A stretch of DNA of 64,000 nucleotides. Source: Clostridia bacterium. GTDB taxonomy: Bacteria > Bacillota > Clostridia > Christensenellales > DTU072. The stretch is from assembly GCA_017504305.1 (NCBI GenBank), contig JAFVRJ010000018.1:30563-94562 (forward strand), in the 5' to 3' direction. A model generated the notes under the pieces. It was not told where the DNA came from and ran no database searches. It was given only the letters and a program-made list of their open reading frames with translations. Numbering within the stretch: position 1 is the stretch's first letter; the number at the start of each line of letters is the position of its first letter. The translations under genes and the position numbers were made by a program. This document shows, one piece after another, positions 20,990-29,181 of this stretch.

Positions 20990-21913
20990 ATGATTGAAAA
21001 GTACGATTATGATATCATAGTAGTAGGCGCCGGTACCGCAGGTATGACTGCCGCTCTATACGCACTCCGCGGTGGCAAAACCGTTCTTCTTCTCGAAAAG
21101 GAAACCTTTGGTGGGCAAATATCCTTTTCCCCGCGAGTAGAGAACTTCCCTTCCATCAAGGAAATTGCCGGTAGCGAGTTTGCCGATAACCTTTTTGAGC
21201 AAGTAACTCACCACGGCGCACAAGTAGAGCTTGAAACCGTACAAAGCGTTGTTAAAGACGGAGTCGGTTTTATTGTAACAACCGACTATCGTAGTTATAC
21301 TTCAAAAGCAGTTGTAATAGCTGCAGGCGTAAAGCACAGACACCTCGGCTTACCGCGTGAAGAAGAGTTTTTGGGCAAGGGTGTTTACTACTGTGCACTT
21401 TGCGACGGAGACTTTTATAGAGGCGAAGAAGTATCGTTGATAGGGGATGGTAACACTGCACTGCAATACGCATTATTGTTATCCAATATTTGCAGTAAGG
21501 TTACCGTAATTACCATGTTCGATAAATTCTTTGGTGAGCCCACATTAGTAGAGCGCCTTAAGGCACGCGATAACGTAGAGATTATACAAGGCTATCTTGC
21601 CGAGAGCTTTATCGGCGAAGATAAGTTTGAAGGAATCCTTTTCCGCGAAACCAACGGCACCAAGTCGCTTGAAGTTCGCACTAAAGCAGTATTTGTAGCA
21701 ATCGGTCAAGTTCCCGATAACCATTGCTTTGAAGGCATAGTTTCTCTCGATAAGCAAGGCTTTATCATCGCAGACGAAACCACCGCCACCATTACCGACG
21801 GTGTTTATGCCGCCGGTGATTGCCGAGTCAAAAAGGTACGTCAACTTACCACTGCGGTTGCGGATGGCGCTAATGCTGCGATTGCAGCGTGCTCCTATAT
21901 AGACCGCATATAA
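20990..21913 (+). CDS. Thioredoxin-reductase-like flavoprotein lacking the NADPH-phosphate motif
   Basis: The 307-residue protein has an N-terminal FAD Rossmann motif (VVGAGTAGMTAAL), the redox CxxC pair C135/C138 in the context CALCDGDF, and a C-terminal FAD motif (GVYAAGDCR), all typical of TrxB. In the second nucleotide-binding domain GDGNTA is kept, but the usual HRRxxxR that grips the NADPH 2'-phosphate is replaced by TMFDKFFGE. Related clostridial flavoproteins are known to use ferredoxin or other donors instead, so the electron donor here is open. Location behind nrdD-glutaredoxin suggests it reduces that redoxin domain (inference). RBS AGAGG. No own promoter is visible. Confidence 0.85.
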   Translation: MIEKYDYDIIVVGAGTAGMTAALYALRGGKTVLLLEKETFGGQISFSPRVENFPSIKEIAGSEFADNLFEQVTHHGAQVELETVQSVVKDGVGFIVTTDYRSYTSKAVVIAAGVKHRHLGLPREEEFLGKGVYYCALCDGDFYRGEEVSLIGDGNTALQYALLLSNICSKVTVITMFDKFFGEPTLVERLKARDNVEIIQGYLAESFIGEDKFEGILFRETNGTKSLEVRTKAVFVAIGQVPDNHCFEGIVSLDKQGFIIADETTATITDGVYAAGDCRVKKVRQLTTAVADGANAAIAACSYIDRI

Positions 21914-21914
21914 C

Positions 21915-22039
21915 TAAACCGCATATTTTAGCGATATACTTCACAAACAAGCAAAACCCCACTCGGTCATGTACGTTCAAGTACACTCCCATCGTGGGGT
22001 TTTACGTTTGCTTGTCTATCATCTAAACTATGCGGTTTA
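21915..22039. repeat. Hairpin repeat element, copy 1
   Basis: A 125-bp unit bounded by the inverted repeat TAAACCGCATA / TATGCGGTTTA. Inside, a long imperfect palindrome runs through ACAAGC and AAAACCCCAC to GTGGGGTTTT and GCTTGT, with a second stem TGTAC / GTACA (21970-21985) in the centre. It lies between two convergent genes. No open frame is present. The type is unknown; a REP-like or MITE-like element is possible. Confidence 0.85.
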
Positions 22040-22053
22040 ATCCATAGCAATGA

Positions 22054-22168
22054 TTTTAGCGATATACTTCACAAACAAGCAAAACCCCACTTGGTCACGT
22101 ACGTTCAAGTACGCTCCCATCGTGGGGTTTTACGTTTGCTTGTCTATCATCTAAACTATGCGGTTTAA
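22054..22168. repeat. Hairpin repeat element, copy 2
   Basis: Direct repeat of copy 1, offset 128 bp. The inner stem changed to CGTAC / GTACG (22098-22113), so both sides changed together and pairing is kept. Confidence 0.85.
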
Positions 22169-22180
22169 GCAGTTTAACAA

Positions 22181-22293
22181 TTTTAGCGTTATACTTCACA
22201 AACAAGCAAAGCCCCACTCGGTCATGTACGCCAAGTACACTCCCGTCGTGGGGTTTTACGTTTGTTCGCCTATCATCTAAACTATGCGGTTTA
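22181..22293. repeat. Hairpin repeat element, copy 3
   Basis: Direct repeat, offset 127 bp from copy 2. The outer stem has AAAGCCCCAC opposite GTGGGGTTTT, a G-T wobble. The inner stem TGTAC / GTACA is intact with a 5-nt loop instead of 6. Confidence 0.85.
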
Positions 22294-22308
22294 ATCCATA
22301 GCAATAAC

Positions 22309-22343
22309 TTTAGCGTTATATTTCACAAATATACAAACCTCAC
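22309..22343. repeat. Decayed left end of a fourth hairpin repeat
   Basis: CTTTAGCGTTATATTTCACA matches the left edge of the other copies; the rest has diverged or been lost. Confidence 0.6.
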
Positions 22344-22361
22344 TTCAAATGATTTTTGATA

Positions 22362-23210
22362 TCAATTTTTATTGTTTAAAATCAGTATAGGATTATTTAA
22401 GCTTTTGACGCTTACCGTAAAGCGTTTATTTGGGGTGTAGCTTTCGCCGTCGGCGCAAAACTTAACACTCTCGTCAAGATCTACCTCCACCTTATCAAAC
22501 GGAGTAAAGGTTATATTTTTACTTTCGCACGGCTTTTTGAAGCCCACAAAGAAGGCACGGAAGAAGGGGAAGAATATCTTAATCCTATTTAATAGACTAT
22601 CTGCGCCCGGGGATTTTATCAGCAACAAGTGCATTTTGCCGTCGCCGTAAATCTTATTAAAATTGAACCCAAAACACCTTGGAGAATTTATTAGCATTAT
22701 CAACGTAAAAGAGCCCGATTTGATTTTGCCGTCGACGTTAATTACCGCCTTAACGTCTTTCACCTTGTATTCTTTAAGTACGTTAAATAGATAGGCGAAA
22801 GCTTTGAATTTTTGTTTTTTACTTACGTCTACCGAATACCCGAGCGGAGTAAAGGTGCCGGTTGCTAAAACGTAGCTGAATAGAGCATCGCCTACGCTCC
22901 CCACCTTTTTTAAGGTGGACTCCCCCTTTTTGTTAAAGTGATAAACTTCGTTGAGCGTTCCGCAGGGGACGTAGTACAGTGTGGTAGGGGATGGTATATT
23001 TGCATTTATTACGTGGTGCAAAGTACCGTCGCCACCACAAACCGCAACACCGTCAAAGCCCATTACGTTCATGGCTTCCAAGTCGTCCGGAATATATCTA
23101 ACCACCGTTTCTTTATAGCTTGCACCAAACTTGTCTTTAAGAGCTTGTACGTCCAAACCCTTAAACCCTCCAGAAAGTTTATTTACTACGATAAGACACT
23201 TGTTGTTCAT
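22362..23210 (-). CDS. Diacylglycerol-kinase-family lipid kinase
   Basis: The 282-residue protein begins MNNKCLIVVNKLSGG and carries the nucleotide-binding motif GGDGTLHHV with a following PCGTLN, the signature of the diacylglycerol kinase catalytic fold (DgkB/YegS/BmrU type). Such enzymes phosphorylate diacylglycerol or similar lipids at the membrane. Length fits the family. The start at 23210 is chosen because homology begins there; no clear ribosome site precedes it, and in-frame ATGs at 23231 and 23318 would add residues unlike the family. It is convergent with the flavoprotein gene, with the hairpin repeats between. Confidence 0.8.
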   Translation of the reverse strand: MNNKCLIVVNKLSGGFKGLDVQALKDKFGASYKETVVRYIPDDLEAMNVMGFDGVAVCGGDGTLHHVINANIPSPTTLYYVPCGTLNEVYHFNKKGESTLKKVGSVGDALFSYVLATGTFTPLGYSVDVSKKQKFKAFAYLFNVLKEYKVKDVKAVINVDGKIKSGSFTLIMLINSPRCFGFNFNKIYGDGKMHLLLIKSPGADSLLNRIKIFFPFFRAFFVGFKKPCESKNITFTPFDKVEVDLDESVKFCADGESYTPNKRFTVSVKSLNNPILILNNKN

Positions 23211-23400
23211 ACGATATATAGTATTCCGCATTAATAAAAAACTACACAAAATTATATTCCATCCATTTTGGCTTTGCAGGCAAAAAATCAGTAAATATGT
23301 AAAATTCGGTATCCGCATTTGGTATAAGGGGCACCTAAAGTCTTATTATTAACCATGATAAACTATATATTTTGTGCGAGCGTGCGCGCAAACGTGGGTA

Positions 23401-23429
23401 TTGACAACCGTTGTCTACCATAGTAAAAT
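23401..23429 (+). promoter_or_regulatory. Promoter of the phosphoesterase with overlapping palindrome
   Basis: TTGACA, 17 bp, TAAAAT. A 13-bp palindrome GACAAC-C-GTTGTC (23403-23415) overlaps the -35 box and could be a repressor operator. Confidence 0.7.
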
Positions 23430-23442
23430 AAATATTATTTAT

Positions 23443-23460
23443 TTTAGGCTATAGCCTAAA
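23443..23460 (+). promoter_or_regulatory. 18-bp perfect palindrome beside the ribosome site
   Basis: TTTAGGCTATAGCCTAAA ends inside the AAAGGAG ribosome site of the gene at 23471. As DNA it could bind a dimeric regulator; as RNA it could fold and limit translation. Confidence 0.6.
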
Positions 23461-23470
23461 GGAGTGGAGT

Positions 23471-26400
23471 ATGGCAAAGAGAAAATCTTTTATTTGTGTT
23501 GCCGTAGTGCTCTTGGTACTTGCATTTACCATGGGCGCGCTATCCTTTAACGCAGGTAAACCCTCCGTTGCGGCAGCAGAGCAATTTGTAAAAAGCGATG
23601 AAATCGTTTTTGCTCACCTTACCGATATGCACTATTTCCCCATAAGTTATGCGTATGACGGGGCAGGCGAAAACGAATTTTCCGATAGAGTTAGGACCAG
23701 CTTAAAACTTACCGTTGAAAGCGCTTCCTACAACATGGCAACGTTGGATCAAGTCGTTGAGCAAATGCCCGATTACTTGGTTATCACTGGTGACCAAACT
23801 ACCGATGGTGAAATTCAAGGACACGTAGAATTAAGTAACCTTTTACGTCAAACGCAAAACAAGATTCGCGCTAAAGGTAAGCCCGATTTCCAAATCTTTG
23901 TTGTAATGGGCAACCACGATATGTATAACGAAGAAGCATTCTGTTATAACGTCGACGGCTCCGAATTCCTCACGCCCAACACTACTCGTGCTGATATCGT
24001 TAAGATTTATTCATCCTTGGGTTATCCCGATTTAACCGATGCCGAAATCGAAGAATATTATAACAGCAAACAATATATAATCGCAGACGACTGTCCTTAC
24101 GATGAGTCCGAAGTAACTGGCACCACTTCAAAAGGTGTTAAATACGTTAATAGTACTACCTCCTCAAGCACAACTATCGAGTATGCATTTGATGCAAACG
24201 GACAACGTGCTAAATTGGAAAACGGCACTATCGCCGATTACGATCAAGGTGATATCACCTACGTTGCTAACGTTTTGAAAAACTACGTAGTTATCGGTCT
24301 TGACGACGAAGTTTCCACTACTGAAACTCAACACCATCTTGGCGGAATCTTATATCAAGCAACCATGGATTGGCTACTTGCCAAAAAGGCAGAAGGTGAC
24401 TTTAATGGCAAAAAGATAGTTTCTCTTTCGCACCACAACATTTTGCCCCACTTTGATGGACAAGATAGTCTTTTGAAAGACTTTACCTTCTATAACACCT
24501 TTACGACTGCGGACTTCCTTGCAGACCTTGGTTCCAGATATCATTTTAGCGGACACATGCACGCTAACGATATCGAGTCGCGCGTATCGTTGAACGGCAA
24601 CCTTATCACCGATACTCAAACGGCATCTTCATCTGGTTATAACGGTGGTATTAGATATGCTCGTATCGAAAGCGGTATGGTAGGTGACAAGTATGCAGAG
24701 AACTACGTAACTCATATCATGAAGACGGAAAAGGTTGACATTACCAACATCGTAGAACTTGGTTTTGTTGACGATGAATACTATGCAATGTACGACCTTA
24801 AGCAATTCATTAAGGTTGAAGGCGGTAGAACTTATATCACCAATCCTGCAGATTATGCAGTTAATAAACTCTTCACTTTTATTGTAGACAGCTTGGTAGG
24901 GCAATACGTTAACGTAGAGTTTATCGGCGGTCTCGGCGACATGCTTGCAGGCATCCTCCCTGACAGCATGAGTGGCTTTGCTACCTATATTTCTCCCGTT
25001 GCAAACAACTTGATCCGTCACATCGAAGAAGTTGTTTTGGACGATTACGTTTACACCGGCGATAAGGCGGAATTCAAGACCAACGCTCGTGGTGCAAAAC
25101 TTTGCGGATACGCCGACGATCTTGTAAACAGAGTTCTCAATATGGAAGTTAACAGCGAAGGTCTTGGATTATTCGACTTTGTAATCGAAGGATATCTCGA
25201 CCACATCGGTGGTAGAGACGTTGCTTACGCTGATTTGAGCGAGGGCAAGAAGGAAGCCTTAAAGCTCTTCCAAGACGGCACCAACGTTAAGAAGCTCCTC
25301 AACATTTTACTTGATGAACAAACCGGTTTACTCCGTATCGTAAGAGGCATCCTCGAGCCTATGGATTTAGCATATGGTATGCCTGATGCCGACGTTAATT
25401 CTCTTGCTACGCTATTGAGCTTGTTCGTAGGCGAAGTTGATTTACACAACTTTAAGCTTGACGACGTCGTAGAGCCTGTACTCGGACTCGTAGGTCCGCT
25501 ACTTGGATTCGAATTGGATTTAGGCGGTAAAGGTCTTGGCGGATTTATCGATAACTTAATCGAAAGTTACATTACCGAAAGCTTATACACCAGCCTTGGC
25601 GAAATCGCTGCAGGCATCGTACATAGCTTTGTAGTTGACGAGACCGCAGCTCTCGAAAACAGCTTTAGCGGATACACCCTCTATAAGTCTGATGCACGTT
25701 TAGCCGCAAGCTACGTTGAAGGACAAATCGACAATACCCCGACCAAAGAACGCGGTATGCTCCCGGGACAATTAACCGTCACCTTCGGCGAAGATCCCAC
25801 CACCGACAAGAACTTTGTTTGGTTTACCGACAAAGCTATTACCGGCACCGAAATCCAATATTCCGTAGGCGAAAGCTTTGATTTAGCTTCAGCTAAAACG
25901 GTAAAAGGCGACTTTAATAAATACGTAACCACCACTGCAAATATCGACCTTGGTATTTTTGCAACCTTGATGCACATTGTTGTTGGCAGACACAGTGTAA
26001 ACCTCACCGATTTAGAGCCCGGCACCACTTATTCTTATAGAGTAGGTAGTCTTGAAGACAACTATTGGAGTGACGTTTACACCTTTACTACCGCTCCCGA
26101 TGATAACCAACCCTTTGAAATTTTGCTTATCAGCGATATTCAAGGATCTTCCTCCAAGCCTTACGTAACCGCAGAAGCTATTATGGCTAACGTCGAAAGC
26201 GTATTCGCTAACGGATACGACTTCGTAATCAACTGTGGTGACGTTACCGACAACACCCGTAACTGGGTACAATGGGAGTATTACCTTGCAGGCGGTCTCC
26301 AAGATTATTGGGCAAATACCACTAACGTTATTGCGGTAGGTAACCACGATATCTATTCTTATGAACTCCCTGATGAAGAGGACCTCGCATACGAATACGA

Positions 26401-27166
26401 GTGGTTAGATAAAGACGCTATCGCAAGCGACTATAACTACCTTCTCATGCACTTTGCATTGAGCTATCCCGAGCAAGACGATAGAACCGGTGCTTACTAT
26501 AGCTTCGATTACTCCGGCGTACACTTTACAGTACTCAACACCAACAACCTCAATGCTGACGGCGAATTGAGCGATGCACAAGTAGAGTGGTTGATCAACG
26601 ACCTTAACTCCACAGACAAAGCGTTTAAAGTAGTTATGATGCACAAGAGCATCTACTCCGCAGGTTCTCACACCGTTGATACCGACGTAGTAGCAATGAG
26701 AAAGCAACTCACCAAGCTCTTTGCTGAAAACGGCGTTTCCTTGGTACTTGCAGGTCACGATCACACCTATAGCGAAAGCTACTACATCGATGCAGAAGGC
26801 AACGTAGTTGAAAACGAACTCACCGGCAAATCGGAAATCGGCAATGGTGAAGGCGTTCTTTACATCACCCTCGGAACCTTTGGTGACAAGTTCTATAACT
26901 TCGTTGGCAACGAGGACGTACCTCTTGAGTACGGCGAAGATTTGCACGATCCCATGCTTGCTAACCCCACCTTCGGTAAGCTTGTTTACGACGGCGAAAA
27001 ACTATACTATATCGGTTACGAGTACGACCTTGAAACCGGTAAGATCGTTGAAATTCGTGGTGGCATGGATCTCTGGCAACAAGTAGCAATCGCAGGCGGA
27101 ATCGCAGTAGTTACCGCAACCCTTTGTATCGTGCTTGCAAAGCTTGGCAAGGGTAAAAAGAAATAA
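23471..27166 (+). CDS. Secreted, membrane-anchored protein with two metallophosphoesterase domains
   Basis: The 1,231-residue protein has a signal peptide (about 1-36). A first calcineurin-like domain (about 45-370) shows D52/H54, GD near 107, GNHD 147-150, SLSHHN and SGHMHAND. A long central region of unknown function follows (about 400-745). A purple-acid-phosphatase-type fibronectin-like domain (about 750-870) precedes a second phosphoesterase domain (about 880-1110) with SDIQ, NCGDVTDN, GNHD, MMHKS and AGHDHTY. A C-terminal membrane helix and basic tail anchor it. Both metal centres look complete. It likely hydrolyses extracellular phosphate esters; the substrate is unknown. RBS AAAGGAG. 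Its stop overlaps the start of the broken nnrD copy (TAATG). Confidence 0.85.
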   Translation: MAKRKSFICVAVVLLVLAFTMGALSFNAGKPSVAAAEQFVKSDEIVFAHLTDMHYFPISYAYDGAGENEFSDRVRTSLKLTVESASYNMATLDQVVEQMPDYLVITGDQTTDGEIQGHVELSNLLRQTQNKIRAKGKPDFQIFVVMGNHDMYNEEAFCYNVDGSEFLTPNTTRADIVKIYSSLGYPDLTDAEIEEYYNSKQYIIADDCPYDESEVTGTTSKGVKYVNSTTSSSTTIEYAFDANGQRAKLENGTIADYDQGDITYVANVLKNYVVIGLDDEVSTTETQHHLGGILYQATMDWLLAKKAEGDFNGKKIVSLSHHNILPHFDGQDSLLKDFTFYNTFTTADFLADLGSRYHFSGHMHANDIESRVSLNGNLITDTQTASSSGYNGGIRYARIESGMVGDKYAENYVTHIMKTEKVDITNIVELGFVDDEYYAMYDLKQFIKVEGGRTYITNPADYAVNKLFTFIVDSLVGQYVNVEFIGGLGDMLAGILPDSMSGFATYISPVANNLIRHIEEVVLDDYVYTGDKAEFKTNARGAKLCGYADDLVNRVLNMEVNSEGLGLFDFVIEGYLDHIGGRDVAYADLSEGKKEALKLFQDGTNVKKLLNILLDEQTGLLRIVRGILEPMDLAYGMPDADVNSLATLLSLFVGEVDLHNFKLDDVVEPVLGLVGPLLGFELDLGGKGLGGFIDNLIESYITESLYTSLGEIAAGIVHSFVVDETAALENSFSGYTLYKSDARLAASYVEGQIDNTPTKERGMLPGQLTVTFGEDPTTDKNFVWFTDKAITGTEIQYSVGESFDLASAKTVKGDFNKYVTTTANIDLGIFATLMHIVVGRHSVNLTDLEPGTTYSYRVGSLEDNYWSDVYTFTTAPDDNQPFEILLISDIQGSSSKPYVTAEAIMANVESVFANGYDFVINCGDVTDNTRNWVQWEYYLAGGLQDYWANTTNVIAVGNHDIYSYELPDEEDLAYEYEWLDKDAIASDYNYLLMHFALSYPEQDDRTGAYYSFDYSGVHFTVLNTNNLNADGELSDAQVEWLINDLNSTDKAFKVVMMHKSIYSAGSHTVDTDVVAMRKQLTKLFAENGVSLVLAGHDHTYSESYYIDAEGNVVENELTGKSEIGNGEGVLYITLGTFGDKFYNFVGNEDVPLEYGEDLHDPMLANPTFGKLVYDGEKLYYIGYEYDLETGKIVEIRGGMDLWQQVAIAGGIAVVTATLCIVLAKLGKGKKK

Positions 27167-27356
27167 TGTATAACGTAGTTATCCCCGAGATGCGCGACGT
27201 TAAGCGCATCCTCGGGGAAAGAGAACGCTCCTCACATAAGGGGAACTTTGGATACGTAGGACTCGTAGGCGGATGTGATCGATATTCGGGCGCTGTTAAG
27301 CTTGCGAGTCTTTCTTTATGAAAGCGGTTGCTTTCGGTATGGGTTTAGGCATGGGA
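27166..27356 (+). pseudogene. Truncated duplicate of nnrD
   Basis: The first 154 bp match the start of intact nnrD (28151) with about five differences, then jump to a segment matching 28468-28503, so about 160 bp are missing. The frame stops at a TGA at 27319-27321 after 51 codons. It overlaps the phosphoesterase stop by one base, which looks like the ancestral coupled arrangement. Confidence 0.9.
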
Positions 27357-27438
27357 TGGCTATGCCAACGTGACTTTTAACACTAATAGTGGCAACAATG
27401 GTGTATTTGGAAGTATGTTTACTTTTGAAGAGACGTGA
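27349..27438 (+). pseudogene. Possible 3' remnant of an unidentified gene
   Basis: Right after the broken nnrD copy an open stretch encodes DGYANVTFNTNS and ends ...MFTFEET-stop at 27436-27438. It has no start or ribosome site and may be the tail of a gene carried in with the insertion. Weakly supported. Confidence 0.3.
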
Positions 27439-27441
27439 TAA

Positions 27442-28134
27442 ATGGTGGTCAATATGGTAAAGCAACGTTGGGATTATGAAAAAGTTGTTTCTTTGGGCTT
27501 GATGATCGTGGCAAGCTTAATTATAGGAGCAGTAGATTATGCGTGGGCGAGTATAAACATAGTTGGAGGCGTACCTTCAGCAGAACAATACGTCGTCTTC
27601 AAAGCGAGTAATCCACTCCTGATAATTGTGTTAATTTGCGTTTCAGCAAATGAAAATGGAAAAAGCTCAAAAACGATATATCATGAGTTAATAAAATATT
27701 TTGTGTTGTGCACATTATATATTCTATTGAGCTACGTATCATGCATTACTTTAACTGTAGTTTTTAAAAACGTAGATGTTTATATATCGTGGGAGATGGT
27801 TTACTCGGTTATAATTGCTACGATTTTTGTAATCGCAACAAGTGGTTGTTTAGCCTTTGCGCTTTACTTTTTTATCAAATCTAAAGCAGTGACAATTATA
27901 ATTCCGCTTGTATTATATATAGCACTGTTAGCAATAGGAGAGAGCGTACGAACGGTTGAAATCGGCGTATTTATATGGTTTTTGCCATATGAAGTTTTAA
28001 CACAAATGCTGTACCATATACAATCTATAATGGTTATTGCAGCATATATAGCAATGGTAATATGCCCCATCATACTACTTTTAGGTTTGATGTCTTTAAA
28101 AAAGAGTCACAAAAACAATAAAAAACATATATAA
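27442..28134 (+). CDS. Six-helix membrane protein of unknown function (ABC-2 permease-like)
   Basis: The 230-residue protein is very hydrophobic, with about six membrane segments and a basic tail (KKSHKNNKKHI). The overall layout resembles small ABC-2 permease subunits, but no diagnostic motif is seen and no ATPase lies beside it. There is no clear ribosome site before 27442; a second in-frame ATG at 27454 is an alternative start. The gene is more AT-rich than its neighbours and sits between a broken and an intact copy of nnrD, so it was probably inserted. Expression is uncertain. Confidence 0.6.
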   Translation: MVVNMVKQRWDYEKVVSLGLMIVASLIIGAVDYAWASINIVGGVPSAEQYVVFKASNPLLIIVLICVSANENGKSSKTIYHELIKYFVLCTLYILLSYVSCITLTVVFKNVDVYISWEMVYSVIIATIFVIATSGCLAFALYFFIKSKAVTIIIPLVLYIALLAIGESVRTVEIGVFIWFLPYEVLTQMLYHIQSIMVIAAYIAMVICPIILLLGLMSLKKSHKNNKKHI

Positions 28135-28150
28135 GCTGTTAGAGGTAAAA

Positions 28151-29038
28151 ATGTATAACGCAATTATTCCCGAGATGCGCGACGTTAAGCGCATCCTCGG
28201 GGAAAGAGAACGCTCCTCACATAAGGGGAACTTTGGATACGTAGGGCTCGTAGGCGGATGTGTTCGATATTCGGGCGCTGTTAAGCTTGCGAGTCTTTCT
28301 TTATGTGCAATGCGCTCCGGTGCAGGCGTTGCACGAGTTATAGTACCTCAATCTATAGTAGGTGCAGTAAGTGCTTTGACGGTTGTGCAAACGGTATTTC
28401 CTCTACCGGATAAAGAGGGCTATATAGCATATAACAAAGATGCCTATCGCGAGGCGATAGGCGGTTTAAAAGCGGTTGCTTTCGGTATGGGTTTAGGCTT
28501 GGGTGGCGATAATTTAGAGTACCTTAAATCCTTGCTTCAGGAGCCCATAACTTTAATAATTGATGCAGACGGGTTGAATACGCTCGCGCAGAACCTCGAG
28601 CTTTTAAGTGATAAAAAGGCAGGTGTTTTAATAACCCCTCACGTCAAGGAATTTGCTCGTTTATCGGGGCTTACCGTTGATGAGGTTTTAGCTAACCCGA
28701 TTGCTAACGCGGTTGACTTTGCCAATCGTTACGGAGTAGTGGTTTTACTAAAGGGGGCCGATACCGTCATAACCGACGGCAACAAAGTTTACGTTAACGT
28801 CCGTGGTACGGTAGGTATGGCAACTGCCGGTAGCGGTGACGTATTGAGTGGAATTTTAGTAGGGCTTGCAGGCTATATCGACAATCTTTTAGAAATAGGT
28901 ATTGCCGGGGCTTACGTTAACGGTCTTGCAGGGGAAACAGCCCTTGCCAACAATAACAATAACGCTATAAGTATGATCGCAACCGACACGGCGGAAGCGG
29001 TAAAAGAAGCGATTAGTACGATTTTAAATAAAAAGTAA
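28151..29038 (+). CDS. nnrD: ADP/ATP-dependent NAD(P)H-hydrate dehydratase
   Basis: The 295-residue protein matches the YjeF C-terminal/carbohydrate-kinase fold: HKGNFGYVGLVGG at the nucleotide-binding start, DADGLN, TPHVKEFARL, LLKGADTVITDG and the catalytic GTVGMATAGSGDVLSG. It repairs damaged hydrated NAD(P)H. The epimerase domain (NnrE) often fused to it is absent. RBS AGAGG. A 97%-identical fragment of its 5' end lies about 1 kb upstream at 27166. Confidence 0.9.
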   Translation: MYNAIIPEMRDVKRILGERERSSHKGNFGYVGLVGGCVRYSGAVKLASLSLCAMRSGAGVARVIVPQSIVGAVSALTVVQTVFPLPDKEGYIAYNKDAYREAIGGLKAVAFGMGLGLGGDNLEYLKSLLQEPITLIIDADGLNTLAQNLELLSDKKAGVLITPHVKEFARLSGLTVDEVLANPIANAVDFANRYGVVVLLKGADTVITDGNKVYVNVRGTVGMATAGSGDVLSGILVGLAGYIDNLLEIGIAGAYVNGLAGETALANNNNNAISMIATDTAEAVKEAISTILNKK

Positions 29039-29064
29039 AGGCAAATAGCTAAAATCAATATAGG

Positions 29065-29093
29065 TTGACACGCGCGCGTATGTATGATATATT
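29065..29093 (+). promoter_or_regulatory. Promoter of the ABC exporter operon
   Basis: TTGACA, 17 bp beginning with CGCGCGCG, then TATATT. The leader to the ATG at 29182 is about 80 nt. Confidence 0.7.
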
Positions 29094-29181
29094 TAAAATA
29101 GCGCGCGTTTGTATGTGCGCGAGGGGGAATCGCTATTTTGAACGTTCTGCTACCCGAAAAATCAATCCATTTGGAGGAGAT

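Noticed and set aside
21915..22343. CRISPR array
   Set aside because: Only three copies, each over 110 bp and itself a palindrome, with spacers of about 13 bp that are similar to each other; no cas genes.
29065..29181. N-terminal extension of the ABC ATPase from 29065
   Set aside because: That codon is the -35 box itself; the ATG at 29182 has a strong ribosome site and begins the conserved domain.
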